64,000 nt of DNA from Liolophura sinensis (GCF_032854445.1 NC_088303.1:24003501-24067500), one strand, 5' to 3'. Numbered from the stretch's first letter, positions 12,061-24,645 are shown. The notes: generated by a model not told the origin, from the sequence alone. Made by a program: numbers and translations.

Positions 12061-12304
12061 TCATGGAGGCAAACCGACAATATTATTGGAATATTTCAGG
12101 TCCAAACTTTCGCGAAACTAAAAGTTTTGATTGGCGTCTATCACTGCCGAAGTCCTTGTTCTCATTTAGATTGATGCATTTTTATAAGACTGGATAAGTC
12201 CCTGTGAAGAACATGGAACCTTCTGTAGTCAGATGTAATACATAAAGTAAAGTTATCCACATACCTTAGGTGTTCTGGTCTGCCCAGTACATACCTACCT
12301 GACA

Positions 12305-12500
12305 ATACTATTTGTGTGAGAGCACAGAAACTAAAACCGGAGCAGCGACTACAGTGTAATAATTAAGTTGTATTTTAAGTGTCCACGTAAATGCTTTAAT
12401 AGTAGCCAATTATGCGCCCTCTAGCATCATGGCTTAAGCAGAATCGGGCAAAAAAGACAGCAGTGTTAATTGTAAGATCTTTGGCCTTGGTCAGTAGATA
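12305..12500 (-). repeat. Dispersed repeat family B, copy at 12.3 kb
   Basis: The minus strand carries the upstream half of the family: 'gattctgcttaagccatgat', 'agcatttacgtggacac', then 'actgtagtcgctgctcc'. It shows that family B is longer than its conserved 110-bp core. Confidence 0.5.
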
Positions 12501-12522
12501 GAGTAGTGTGACAAAAAGCACA

Positions 12523-12640
12523 CTGAGTAACAGCATACTGAGTAACAACATACCGAGTAATAGCATACTGAGTAACAGCATACTGATTGACAGCTTACTG
12601 AGTATGAGTAACAGCATTCTGAGTAACAGCATATTGAGTC
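12523..12640. repeat. 15-bp tandem repeat
   Basis: The unit 'actgagtaacagcat' is repeated about seven times with substitutions and one irregular unit ('gattgacagctt'). The period is a multiple of three, so the minus strand reads a five-residue Leu-rich repeat (SMLLL) in a 78-codon frame. I regard this as a by-product of the repeat. Confidence 0.85.
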
Positions 12641-13194
12641 ATTCAAGACCAGTCACGTCTTATAAATTCGTATTATTATCAAGGTAATTCTGTTAAGACG
12701 TAGTTCTAGGTGTGTAAAACTTGTTGAGGGCTTGACACATTTGTCTGGATGTTTGTTGTTCCAAGCTGAACCTTGTTCTGTATCGATTCAAGTCCCAAGA
12801 ACGCGGTTGACGGATTTGACTTTCATTTCAAAACCTTATTTATTTTTGTTATTACATATAAAGCAGGCGATCAAAGACAATAAATCTCATGTTAGACTCC
12901 CTTTTGCGCATACAAAACGCTCTTTCGATGATGTAAATTGAAAGGACCGGTCCGTTGATAAAACAAAACTCGTTCTGGACGACACACGCCAGTGCCCAGT
13001 TTCTAAAAAAATTCGTACATGTACTATAATCGCACATAAAGGACAATTGCACTGTAATAATGACGTAAAAAATATCACACGACAAATGTAAGATAAAACT
13101 AGAATGGATCTGCGAACAGCAGATCCTAGGCCGGGATCCCGGATCGGATCGATGACGTTTTCCCCTTCATGTCCTGTGGATGTTGACACAGATC
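12641..13194. other. Non-coding stretch with restriction-like palindromes
   Basis: No gene recognised. Clustered short palindromes (cctagg, gggatccc, ggatcgatg-type) lie at 13,120-13,155. Confidence 0.45.
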
Positions 13195-13630
13195 GAGGAT
13201 TTTCAGCACACATAGAGTACGTGTGTAGTGCTTTCCACTCAGTGATGTTCAGCTTTACAGCTGTAACGGTTTTCTCTCAACAGACCTCCAAATATGGTGG
13301 GATTAGCGCTTTTTCGCGTTTTGATCGCATTTAGCAGTAAAACTACGTCGGGTAGCATGATTACAATGTTCGTGTGTTCATCCTAGTCGCAAATGCATTT
13401 AAAATGCATCATATAACATGGGGACATCAAAGTGCCAGGCATAGCAAATCGGCCTTTGAACAATTTTTCAAGCCCTGCAACTTCCACATTTATTGTGACA
13501 GTTCAACGATTTTCCGCACGTCTACAGTACCCATATAGTCCTTTGTACTCAGTAATTTTCAGCTCCACAGCTGCAGCGGTTTTGTGCCACGTGACCTCCA
13601 AACATTGGCAAAAATTGCACTTTTTCGCAC
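13195..13630. repeat. Two diverged direct copies about 310 bp apart
   Basis: 13,195-13,325 and 13,500-13,630 share in order 'tttcagc.cacagctg.a.cggtttt', 'gacctccaaa.at' and 'gcactttttcgc'-type blocks with many substitutions. This looks like an old segmental duplication; no coding function is apparent. Confidence 0.6.
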
Positions 13631-13744
13631 TTTCATGGCAATTGGCGACAAAACCGTGCGTTGGATAAAGGAAGAACCACCATATTCGTCATCAGAACAT
13701 CCAACTACGCCTAGCAGCCTACTTAAAACCTTGAAATTGACAAT

Positions 13745-13925
13745 ATTTTCATCGCCTGACAAATTGGCTAAGCTGGGATCGAACTCTGACATGACTGACA
13801 GGCGACAGCAGTAAGAGAAAAGAAAGAAAGAAGAAAAAACAAAGTTTGTACTTTCATGTCTCAATCCACGACCTGCCATCCACAGACTCAGTGCTCTACT
13901 GATATCTAGGCCATTGTCAGAAAGT
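13745..13925 (-). repeat. Degenerate tRNA-like sequence
   Basis: On the minus strand a B-box-like 'gttcgatcccagc' lies near 13,770-13,790. A further A/B-box-like pair ('tagatatcagtagagca' and 'ggtcgtggattga') lies at 13,860-13,910. Neither folds into an intact tRNA by eye, so I take them as remnants of tRNA-derived retroposons. Confidence 0.3.
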
Positions 13926-14209
13926 CAACACCTGCACCACGGCACAAGTCAATCACCCTGGCCTGGTTAGCGTATAGTAAAGAAGACAAGGCCTGGGCAA
14001 AACAAAGCTAACTTTTACATGTCCACGTCGTTTGCTGTTATAGTTAGAATTCTAAGCCATCTAACAGAGTGCTGTATAACTGAATGTCATCAAAAAAAAT
14101 GGAGATATTATCCCTGGAGAATCTCCACCAGATTATGTGAGCAAAATTTGGGACCTCTATGTTGAACGGTGTAGGAGTTCTCCTGCTAACAAAGTCGGTG
14201 AAAAAAATA

Positions 14210-14290
14210 ATAAGAAGAAGAAGAAGAAGAAACAGAACGATTACAATAGGGATCCCTAAAGACAGAACGATTATAATAGGGATCCCGTTC
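14210..14290. repeat. AAG run followed by a 28-bp duplication
   Basis: A (aag)6 run is followed by two copies of 'acagaacgatta.aataggg' plus 'atccc' in tandem, which end in the same GGATCC-containing motif. Confidence 0.85.
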
Positions 14291-16539
14291 GGGAAGAAGT
14301 GGATCCCTAAAAATGTGGTACGCCGGTATGTGAAAACAACTTCTCGTCACAACGACATATACTTTCATTCCACTCTCGGCGAAAGCTAATGATGTCAGGA
14401 CGTCACATTTTTTGACAGGTGAGTGCAAACTTTTAACGGTGAAAAATGTGTCATTGTCAGGTTTTACAAATGGATCGGTTCTTACGAATGATAACATGGT
14501 TAAACAATTTGCTGATTAATTTCTTACAGACGCACTTGTGATCAATTTGAAACTCCTTTGTACTAAAATCAGTCACCCATACGGGCTGTCAGCCCTCTTG
14601 TTTAGAAGCAATAATTTCGCCTGGTGTGTGACGTTGTGGGGTCTGAAAGTGTTGATGACTCAAGTTTCCTTCTTACTCAAGAACATATTTTCCCCAGATT
14701 AAACGTTTTGTGAAAGGTTACACCATATTATCCTTGCTATAGGTATGTATTGTCAGTTTTACAGTGAATAAGGTTTTACAGTCAATAAGGTGGACTAGGC
14801 TATAAATATGATGTCTGCAGGTGCGCAATCGTCTTTAAGTAATAACCCCCTGCACCTTATTCCAATGTGCACAAATACATCATATTTCCTGTTGCCGATG
14901 TGTTTCAATCCCTTCGCAGAGATCGTGAATTTTAAATGTATGTCATCGAGCCTTATTGTTGCGTGACGTGGGAATGTAAAACTTCACTACACATGTGTTT
15001 ATACCGCTGAGCTCAGATTGGAACGTTAAGTCTAGCGCACGCGCACAACATTTGTTGTCGAAAATCGGATTTTCAGATCCCGGTGTCAAATGATCTGTAA
15101 TATCGGTTAGACCCACACGAGCGACATTTGTTGCCCAGTTTCGAAGATCCCAAAGACAGTCACATGACATGTTCAAGGTCATGTGACCCCCCAAAAATTA
15201 TGTCACAGCTTCCATTTTTGTGTACTCACATGACATTTCCGTATACGATGATTGGGTGATGTAGGCAACAACGATCTCACAAGATACATATTGCCCGCAG
15301 ACGAATGAAATCTTGTTCCCGGCTCATTTGTTTCTGGATTTTTTGTTGCCCAAGATTAAACAAGCTGAATCTTTGGATCATGTGTTCCACACTCAGGAAT
15401 TACTGTTGTTTACCCGCATACGAAGACATTTTGAGGATTCTTTGTTGTTCTAGATCAAGAAATCTCGTTTTCGACAACAAATATACAGAAATGTTCAGTA
15501 AAACAGGATATTATTCGGGGAAGTAGACTTACCAGCCGGTATGTTGTATGAAAGACCATGTGTTTAATATGCATATTTTTCACAAGGTTTGCTCTTGAGA
15601 GCAGATTAGAAAGGTAGAGTTAGTTACACTCAGTGATAGGATAAGGAAATAAGGAAAAAATCCGATTGGTCAAATATGTTGTGCTTATACTCCAACAAAC
15701 GGACAAAAAATGCCACGCCCACGTAGGGCTACTTTTTCTAAGAATAGAACTAAAAGAGATTGAACGCACGTCATGTAAAATGACAAACAGAACACTGTAA
15801 ATATATCTGTTTTCCTCTGTATTATATTCACATTCAGAAACAGGAGTATCAGTACAAATTCTATGTAGTGTCTAGGGTGAATGAAGACTGTTAAAACGGT
15901 AGTGCCTACCTCAGCATGAGCTTGATCACAAACACAGACAGACCTGCTGAGTCATCAAGTGCAAGTGCTCGCCAAAACAGGTCAGTTTGATAAAAATCAC
16001 TTTCCAACTCATGCTTAAAATACACTCTACTCTTAGATATCCAGTATATTCGAGATGCTGAGATGTTAAAACTATCGCCTATGCTTTACAATTGTTATAC
16101 ATTAAAGTTTTAATTTCGTGTTCAAGCAGAACAAGCTCCTTAGTGTGTTGATGCATCATGACATGACGTATAAAGTTGAACTTCTGATGAACGATTCATA
16201 AAGTTTTATGAAGTGCATTCTTTCATAAAGTGTATTCTTTGTTGCTAGTGCAAAACTAGCCCCCGGGTGCCTGTTTCAACTGCTATCTCAGTATACTTAG
16301 TTGGCGGAGTTTCAAAGCTCCAGCGGCAACCTGTGATAAAACATGGTTGCCGTCCAAACAGGTGTCAGTTGTGGTTCTTATTGCTCAACTCGCTCGCACA
16401 CGCAAAACCACACATGTAATCCTCTCAGTGATGGCTACAACCTGGCTCACATTTGTGATTATGTCGTCTTTATACAGTTTACTAACTTTTAGACAGAGAC
16501 CTTAAGCTACAAAATCATTTCATGTACAGTTCGCAAACG
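14291..16539. other. Non-coding stretch, nothing firmly recognised
   Basis: Several short frames occur, including 83 codons minus at 14,943-15,194 and 73 codons plus at 15,305-15,526, without family signatures. Faint internal similarity exists between 15,040-15,150 and 15,290-15,480 ('tttgttgccca', 'ttttcgacaac' inverted), too weak to define units. Confidence 0.4.
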
Positions 16540-17040
16540 CAACTCTTCTTTAATCGAATCCACATAGGCAGGCTCTTGAATGAAATGGTGATCTAATTTG
16601 AAAGCTTATCTATCTGGTCAATGCCATTCTTTCCAGCAGACGACATAGAGATACAGAACCTTGTCACGTGACATGAATACTGATCGATTCATTTCCCTAA
16701 ACATCAATTCTGGTCATGTCCCAGTGGTGCATGTCGGGAATTCATGTACAAGCAGATTGCAATCGTTAATTTCCTACAGTAGCTGAGGATGCATCTCACA
16801 AGCAGATTAAAAAGCACAACAAATCCGTCTATATGCTATTAAATTCTCTCTCTAACTGCCTTGTCTTCTGTGTAAAGAGAAACTTGTGTGGAGAAGAATC
16901 CTAAAGTAAGATAAATTTTAAAGACAAACGGCTATGGTACCGTCCGCCTGAATGTTCGGGTGATTTGATATGTTACTGTTTGATATACACTTGTTGGCTA
17001 GAAGCCAGGTTTCCTTGTACGACCAGATAATTCTTAGAGC
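16540..17040 (-). repeat. Dispersed repeat family A, copy 3 (inverted)
   Basis: The reverse complement matches copy 2 over most of its length, including 'cttctagccaac', 'tcttactttaggattcttct', 'gaattcccgacatgcaccac' and 'catgtcacgtgaca'. The open segment found in copies 1 and 2 is interrupted here by an in-frame TAG, so it is not coding in this copy. Confidence 0.6.
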
Positions 17041-18985
17041 CTTGTCTTTCCTATTTCCTAGCAAACACGTCACTTTTCGAATATATTTGATTTACAATTA
17101 CGGAATTATCAGAGTGCAAAAATGAGATGATTGTTTCTTGAAAAGTCTGCCAGGATATCAATCTGTTTTAAGACATTATCTGAAAGAAACCTGCTGACTG
17201 TGATATAAAAATATCAGGTGATATACAAATATAGGAGTTAATTACTCATTTGGCTTTTGTCGCAGCTTCCGAGCTGGCAATATCATTATTTGCTTCTGTT
17301 TATGGCAAAGGGATACAGATTAATTGCTGTCGGTTCTGCTCCCTAATAACACTTGATAACTTGCCAGACGAGAACAGACCTCTAGGGTAACGGCCAAACG
17401 CATCGACATTCATACCGTCATTATTCATTCCCGTCATTCCCGTCAGTCGAAACATTCTGCGCAGGCGTGTTTAAGAATCGTTAAATATAATCTGTCCAAC
17501 CTTGACTGAACAGAGCCTAGCGACTGGAGGTAAAGTGCATAAGCCCACACAATAAGCATCAAGCAGATTCATCACATCCGGCGTCGGACGACCGAGGCTT
17601 ACAGTTGACCGTCAATGATTGCTATGTTAAACGAGGGCTCTTGAAACATTTATATATGTCCTTAAGCGACGGGTGTTTTGTTTCCCTGAGGCCTGGCTTT
17701 TTGCAGCGTTTTATGTGATTGTTTAATGAGGTCACACTCTTGAGTAGTATCTTGGTGAACACTAAAACCCTTACTGAGGTAAACTGACCTCAGTATAAAG
17801 ATTTTTTTGGAAAAGCCTCCATCTTGCAAGTACAGAGACGAATTTTACATGATAACGATAACTTAAAAATACTTAATGCTTCTTTGCAGTTTAGCATCTT
17901 GTCCAAACTTTATCGGTAACAAAGGTTATGAACCGTTAATCCAACCAAATATGCCACCAAGACATTCTATTTCCTTGGCTCCCCATCATAATGCCGACCG
18001 CCGTGGTATAAGTGGAATATGAATGCTGCTTGAAACCCAAATCAAATAAATAAATAATATTCCCTCACAAACGTCTGGGTGGTAGACTTTCTCTGGTATT
18101 AAATAAAGCATAGCATCATTATCATTTTTGACCAAAAAAATATAAAGCTTTGCCTGTGATTTCCGAGCCTCAAAACGAAGAATAAAATTGAAGTTAAAAG
18201 CTTATAAATATTAACGTTTCTTCTCGAATTATTTTCTTAATTACTTTCCCTGAAATTTGAAGTGTGTACACCAATCTGAATGTTTCGCCCAACACCAACT
18301 TCTTCTTAAGGGACAGATTTATTGCCTACTGTCCATGAACAGCCACCTGCGCGGTGCTGTAAATCTGGTGTACCCTATAACGACAAAGCAAGCTCGGTAT
18401 CTCCTACCAGACAGACGTCGCACAATTCTCCCAGTTAATATTTGATGCTCAAGCGGTTAGAACATAACGGGAAAACACCTGTCAGTAATCTTGACAGGAG
18501 GCCATCCATAGATCGTCTTGTCATACGAAAGAAAACAACAGCGACAGGTGGTAGAACTGTGAAATAAAATAAGGGGATTCCCGAAAAGACATCAAAACAT
18601 AATTTGTCACTTACTGACTGGCAGCTTTGTTTGCAGCGCTCTGTTGACATGTTGTCTACACAACCAACTCTTAGCCTAAGTTAACGATATGTAATCAGGA
18701 AACTCCATGACTTCTTAAAAACGTGAACATGTCAACGCGTATCTCGACTGATTCGCAATCACCAGTAGCACGCTAGAAACCCGGTGTCTTTAACGACATG
18801 AGCCCTGGCTATGTCCGATCCTAAATTATGACTGTCAGATGAATTCTAAGCGCCCAGTATAACATTAGTATACCAATCGTAAACCATCATGGGTCGATGC
18901 AAGTTGATAATCCAGGATTCTGCTGGTGGACAAAGTTTCCCATAGGTGTTTTCACCTCGCGTTATTTTAACGCCGTTTTATGTTA
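17041..18985. other. Non-coding stretch with small repeat fragments
   Basis: It includes a family B fragment near 17,755-17,790 ('acccttactgaggtaaactg') and a SINE tail near 17,980-18,058. No exon is recognised. Confidence 0.45.
17980..18058 (+). mobile_element. SINE tail fragment
   Basis: Degraded body and tail: 'ccatcataatgccgaccgcc', 'gtataagtggaatat' and a terminal (aaat)n. Several internal deletions are visible. Confidence 0.7.
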
Positions 18986-19245
18986 AATGTGATTGCAACA
19001 CAGCATAAGTAATGAGTAATTCTAGACCAGTAACATCTAATAAATTGCAAATAGAATAACTGCATTTTATTGTTTTGCCATTGTGCTAGGGCGTATACTA
19101 TGTTCCTGTTTACGTGAACAGCTAGAATAAAACCCTTACTGAGGTAAACTGACAAGAGGCCGTATTTCACCGGTTATCTGTGACCATTTGACAGCTATCA
19201 CAATGTCATCACTCCTCTGCTTTTCCTGTCATGGCTGTATGTAAT
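18985..19245 (+). repeat. Dispersed repeat family B, long copy at 19.0 kb
   Basis: One of the longest members. It carries 'gaccagtaacatctaataaa', 'gccattgtgctagggcgta', 'gtttacgtgaacagctagaa', 'taaaacccttactgaggtaa', the 'caccggttatctgtgaccat' block and a recognisable 'catggctgta' end. It is useful as a family reference. Confidence 0.6.
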
Positions 19246-19995
19246 TATATGTAAGTATATATTTCCAAAACAACTTAAAACACAAGTTTATAGCACCACT
19301 GCACTATTGCCATATCCTTCACACTTACATGTACGTTTATATCATATATAATATTTTATTACTGTTTTACAATTTATACCCTTTCAAGTTGTTTCTGGTT
19401 TTTAGCTTTCATCCAAGAATGCTGCAGTGATGATAGATGTATTTTGATGTTTCTTTGAGAGCACTTACTCCCCGTTGACACCTCGTGCATGTGTATGCTT
19501 TATTTAAAAGCCGGCTGTACCCAACTTCTTGTCCATACTTTTGGAAATCTAAGCGTCAGATCCGACATTCGAATATTTCTCGTAGACCATAAAGGGGCGT
19601 TTCAGGTCGATAATCGTAAGGTCCAATCTAAAACACCACTTGTTGGAGCAATATGAAAGAAATAATACATAAATAGTGAATAAACTGGTAAAGGCTATGA
19701 GGGTAACTGTCAACAGTTTTCTGAGATGTATGGAAGGTGGTATATTCTAAGCATGTCATCTAATTTCAAAAATAATTTCAAGGTCGAATACCAATATAGA
19801 GATATCTGAGTCGCGCTTTGAATTGTTCATGACAGATCCTGCTGATATAATAATCCACATGGGTGTTTGCAAAGCCTCTAGGCTAGGAACACTAATATGC
19901 TGAACGAACTCAGAAGAACGTCCATGACAGATTTGTTATCCCACATCAAAGACTACTCGACGGCCTCTACTGGCTGTCACTGGCTCAATTCCAAT
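19246..19995. other. Non-coding stretch, nothing recognised
   Basis: No gene. The piece at 19,535-19,625 weakly resembles 18,820-18,915 ('ggtcgat..aagt..gataatc'), which may be another old duplication. Confidence 0.4.
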
Positions 19996-19996
19996 T

Positions 19997-20004
19997 CTAA
20001 ATAT

Positions 20005-20067
<63 letters not shown>

Positions 20068-20275
20068 TTTGTTTGTTTGTTTGTTTGTTTGTTTGTTTGT
20101 TTGTTTATTTGTTTGTTTATATATTTATTTATTTCATTGGTGCTTTTACTCGTTACTCAAGAATATTTCATGTACGTCAGTGGCCAGCATTATGATTGGA
20201 GCAAACCATCCGCAGGTTTCTGACAGACCTTCCCACGAACGGCAGCCAGCATGACATCCAGACATGCATGAGCAG
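19997..20275 (-). mobile_element. SINE fragment with very long (ATTT)n/(GTTT)n tail
   Basis: The minus-strand SINE body and tail lie at about 20,138-20,245 (inverted 'tgcttttactcgttactcaa', 'catccgcaggtttctgacag'). Joined to it is an expanded tetranucleotide tract at 20,000-20,135: about 17 'attt' units, then a block of 'gttt' units. The tract is probably the expanded SINE tail. The frames drawn across it are repeat artefacts. Confidence 0.8.
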
Positions 20276-20374
20276 TCCACATATTGGTTATTAGGTTACC
20301 GAGGCCTGGATCTGAAATAAACTATCGAAAATTTAAGAAAACAAAAGGAACAATGAACAAAAACATCTTCCAAT

Positions 20375-20436
20375 ATTTATTTATTTATTTATTTATTTGT
20401 TTGATTGGTGTTTACGCCGTACTCAAGAATATTCAT
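20375..20436 (-). mobile_element. Very short SINE tail fragment
   Basis: (attt)n followed by 'gattggtgtttacgccgtac' and 'tcaagaatatt' only; everything 5' of the tail is missing. Confidence 0.8.
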
Positions 20437-20759
20437 CTTCTAATAAATAGTATCATTATTTAATGTTTATAGTTCAATTTTAATATTTAACCGTTTTATT
20501 TCCCATAAAATTTCCATAGAAGTTGAGATCAGAATGTTTCAAAGTCACTTAATTTTATACAAACAACTTCTCAAAATAATCACAACACTATACACAAATA
20601 TGATACTGCAGATCTCGAAAACAAAATATTTTCCCAAAACACTTATTCTGATCATCCTTCAAAATAATCAGTATTCAAATAAATGTAAACATATACAGCC
20701 GTTTCCTCTATGAGGTTTAGGATGACAATTGTCACATCAATTATTTACTATTTTTGCTA

Positions 20760-20850
20760 TAATTGACGAGAGGTCGCCTTTCATCCGTTATGCGTTATTT
20801 CCTATTTATTTCCTATGCTGTAGTCATTCATATTATACATTGTGACAGTA
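20760..20850 (+). repeat. Dispersed repeat family B, diverged copy at 20.8 kb
   Basis: 'aattgacgagaggtcgcctt', 'tcatccgttatgcg' and 'ctatgctgtagtcattcat' match the start and end of the core; the middle is replaced by a 'cctatttatt' duplication. Confidence 0.45.
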
Positions 20851-21664
20851 AAAAGAAAACACATTATTACAGATAAACGTGGTCTTACATGGCTGAGCGC
20901 GGTTTCCTGCCCAAACCTGTTCGCCGTCGTTTACCTAAGATAAGTTTGGGGGAGGCATTAAAACTCAAATAAATGAATAAGTGACATTAAGGACACAGGG
21001 TTTATATCTTTGTAGTAATAAACTAGACACTTGGATAATGACTATATTCCTATGAAGGAAACTCCCCTGAGATCGTAATACTCCTGCAATTTCAAGATTA
21101 AGACATTAAGACTACACATAAGCATGGTGATCTGTCAGAAAAAACTGTCACACTTGTTTTCGGTGCCGTCATCTGTCATCATGCATGTGACTGGGATCAA
21201 AGATTGTTGCTGATAATAAGGCTAATGGAAGCTTGCCACACGTAGCCTCGGGCAGCCGCTCGTCAAATGTATCCTCGGTCTTAGCCACAGTTTTCACGAA
21301 GGTAATTTTGGCTTGACCCAGAAGATAGCCTCTGGTGGTGTGGCAAACCACATGCCGAAGATGAGACACTGTGTTTTCCAAATCACTTTTAAATGTGAAA
21401 TCCAGAGTGCTATCCAGAAACAAATGTATGTTGGTAGTGCTTTCATTGAAGAGGTACATAGAATTATTTGCTCAATTGATCTTCAAACCGTCTCTGCATC
21501 AGACAAGCATGAAACACGACAGAAATATTAAATATTCTCTGTCCTTCTCATCACGGGTACAAGACTCTTTACTTCTGTTACCTGAAGTGTAACAAATGAT
21601 AGGCCCCTACACATGAGCATTAAACATGAAGGATTAAAGCTTGAACCACTGTGCCTGGGACATG

Positions 21665-21835
21665 CAAACTGTTGCTATGTAAGCATTTACATGAACAAAT
21701 AAAATACTAAATGAGGTAAATTGACAAGAAAACTGTATTACGCCGGGGAACGTGTGACTATTTGCCAGTCATCACACTGTCGTCGCTGATCAGGTTTTAT
21801 AGTCCATGCTTTTAGTCTTTAATTTTATCACATAA
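21665..21835 (+). repeat. Dispersed repeat family B, copy at 21.7 kb
   Basis: Contains 'taagcatttacatgaacaaa', 'taaaatactaaatgaggtaa', 'gtgactatttgccagtcatc' and 'acactgtcgtcgctgatcag', then 'tccatgcttttagtcttta'. Confidence 0.6.
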
Positions 21836-24455
21836 AGAAGGTTTTTTGCATTCTGAGGGTCACTGACCTTCGCCAAGAACCAGATAAACCTGTTGACTTG
21901 AAACTCCAGTCAAAACAGCGAAAGCTAGATTCGAACAAGCGATTTACTTGGCCTTACAATCATACAACATTTTAATCATCTAAACAAGCGAAACCCCTAA
22001 ATCGTATAAGACGTTGTCAAATAATTCAAATAACATTCGCCCTGCGTATAGTGTAACGTTCCATTTCACCTATTGTGGTAACATAACCAACTTTTACACC
22101 AAACAGTAGTTAACGGAGACCACTTAAGATGCTGTAGCGCGCTTATCGCTCATTTCCGTCTCACTTTTCCATTCACCGCTAAGAAAACGTCTAAGTTCCT
22201 GGCAAAGTATAGCTGAGTGTTTACAGAAGTTGTTCAGTTTGCCAGAATTTTCGCAGCTTGTCTCTTTTACAATCTTTATGATCGTCATAAAATGTGGCTT
22301 CAGTTATAGCTACGTCAACAGTATGACGTTTAATATACATAAATCTGTATCTTGAAAGTACTCTGGTAAATTACCTCAAAGAATGAGCCTCTACGCATAA
22401 TGGCTTATAACACTTGGGACAAATTTTTCCTTTATATCTTAAGGGAGTATTTGGCTGCTTAGCGCCCACATCGTGTATGACTTTATTATCTCGACTTCAT
22501 CAAGAGGTTAATCCATAATCAAATGAATATAGATTTAATATCTCGAGTCCAACATACTGTATCTTGTGGTTTCCAGCTAGCTTAAGAAATGAAGAGATTG
22601 TCTTTCCAGATGTTAACAAGGTCTTGGATCGATTACGCCTTGTTATTCCAGCATACGTGTTCTTCTGCTCTTGCCGTTTACGTTACACGGCTTTCAGTTC
22701 GGCAGGTTGTCAGGTCCTTATAAAGAACAGTGATTTTTTTTTAATATTATTCACCACACAAAACTGACCGTCGATGTATAAATCAAGAAGTTTCAAGGAA
22801 GGCGATGTATATCAACCAAATAAATATAACATTGAGAGTTCATATTTTCGAGTATAGGCGGCATTGAATTACCTAATCAAGGTCACTTGGTAAGATGACA
22901 AAAACGGAATATTCTCATCTGTGTTTGCGAATGGAACACGATAAAGATTGGAAAGGCACATGCAGAAGAATAAAAAGAGATGTAGATTACGCTTAATGCG
23001 CATGGCATGTATACTATCAAGCAAATGTAAAATTTAATGGTTTGGTCCTTATAGCTCAATTTCACCCTATGCACAAATTCCACAAATGCCTACAGAACTT
23101 TTACCCAAATAAACGCAAAGAAAAACCACACGATTGGCGGAGGTAATATTGTAATGACTCATCTACCTGATAACTGAACAAGGTTATGAATGTGTACTTG
23201 GCGAAAGTCGAACAGCAGGTCATTGACTTTCACCGGCTAGAACAGTCACAAAGGAGCAATACTCTGCGTTTCTATCCTATCTGTTAATGGTAAACATTTG
23301 CTGTACAATAAACCCGAAATCAGGATGACCAAAATGGACCCGAGCGGTAAAACGGGGAATCGGCACTACAGACGCACGATATGAACGTGCAGACTTTCAA
23401 AACCAGCAGAATTATGTAAAAGCAGAATCATAAGTACAAATCTTATTGAAAACTTTCATTAAAGTTTCATGGCCATGGAAGAGAAATATTATCACAGCGT
23501 AATTATCGAAAATGTAGATATATTTATATTTATTTAAGACAAGACCTCTCTGAATGCCCCAAATGAAAATGCTAACATCAGATTTTTAATTATGCTGTAA
23601 TTGATCAAATCTCATGTTAAGTTTCCTATTCACAAGATTTATTTCGTATAAAGCGTTGGCCACCATCGAGATAAGGGTTAAGAAGATAACACTTTTTGGG
23701 GTATTTCACTGAAATAACAAGAAATATATTTTTCACCAAAAAATACACCTGCTTAAAATGGCCAAAGATGCCACTATTGTTTTTGTTTTTCTGTTTTCCG
23801 GAGGAATTTTGTGGAATCCTACACAGAAATGTATAAACCTTTCGTCAGTATAAGGCCTTTAACGGCTCAGCTTGATTGCAACTGAGTACGCGAGTTGAGG
23901 ATTTTTTTATTACAAAAACAACCACACTGTTCCAAATCTCCTGTTCAATTGGAGTTGGGGAAAAAACTTCTTACCTTTATAATGAATTATTTGTAGGAGA
24001 AATTTAATACAGAATATTACAAAATGAAGGTGGAGTACAATAAATTTGTCTAATAACTCATAAGATTCCTCAAAATACATCACAGTGTAAAGGAGGGAGC
24101 TATCTATTAAGCGTTGTTTCGTGCTGTTTACTATAATGTCATATGTTTTTATGTCATATTACTCTCAGAACATTGCTAACATCAACATCAAACAAAACAT
24201 TACTAAGTGAAATTTGAATACAATGCTTTGTTTTATTTTCTTTACGGGAACAATATTAATGAAGTTCAAGCAGCATCGGTTCACTGTGGCAAAGAAACTC
24301 TTCATGCGAATCATTGTATCCCTCTTTGTGTTGAGCAGGGTTTTCATGGGTTCGAATGGGTTATTTCCCCCTTCGAAGTCAGTCGAGATTGGCTTCAATC
24401 TGATCGGTACGGTTCCTGATTCAACGGGATTGTCTAAATTTGACACATCCGATAT
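21836..24455. other. Non-coding stretch, nothing recognised
   Basis: Short frames only. The 97-codon plus-strand frame at 24,214-24,507 begins with hydrophobic residues but ends inside a family B repeat copy, and the opposite strand is equally open, so I do not call a gene. Confidence 0.45.
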
Positions 24456-24459
24456 AACA

Positions 24460-24645
24460 GACTACAGCATGGATAGTAAAATCAGAGCAACGACGACAAT
24501 GAGATAGCTGGCACGTTCACACGTTACCGGTGTGAAGGTCATTAATTTATTTTACTAAAGGTTGTAATCAAACTGTTCATGTAAATGCTTAAGTACCACG
24601 CCTTAAGCAGAATTAGTTAAAAAAAGAATCCTCATGACTTTAATA
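24460..24645 (-). repeat. Dispersed repeat family B, copy at 24.5 kb
   Basis: The minus strand shows 'attctgcttaaggcgtggta', 'taagcatttacatgaacag', 'caccggtaacgtgtgaacgt', 'tcattgtcgtcgttgctctg' and 'actatccatgctgtagtc'. It links the upstream half and the core in one copy. Confidence 0.6.

Noticed and set aside
19897-20223. 108-codon frame with long LFIYLF-type repeats
   Set aside because: Translation of an (attt)n tract.
24165-24507. Overlapping 93- and 97-codon frames on opposite strands
   Set aside because: Both strands are equally open and the plus frame ends inside a family B copy, so neither is favoured.
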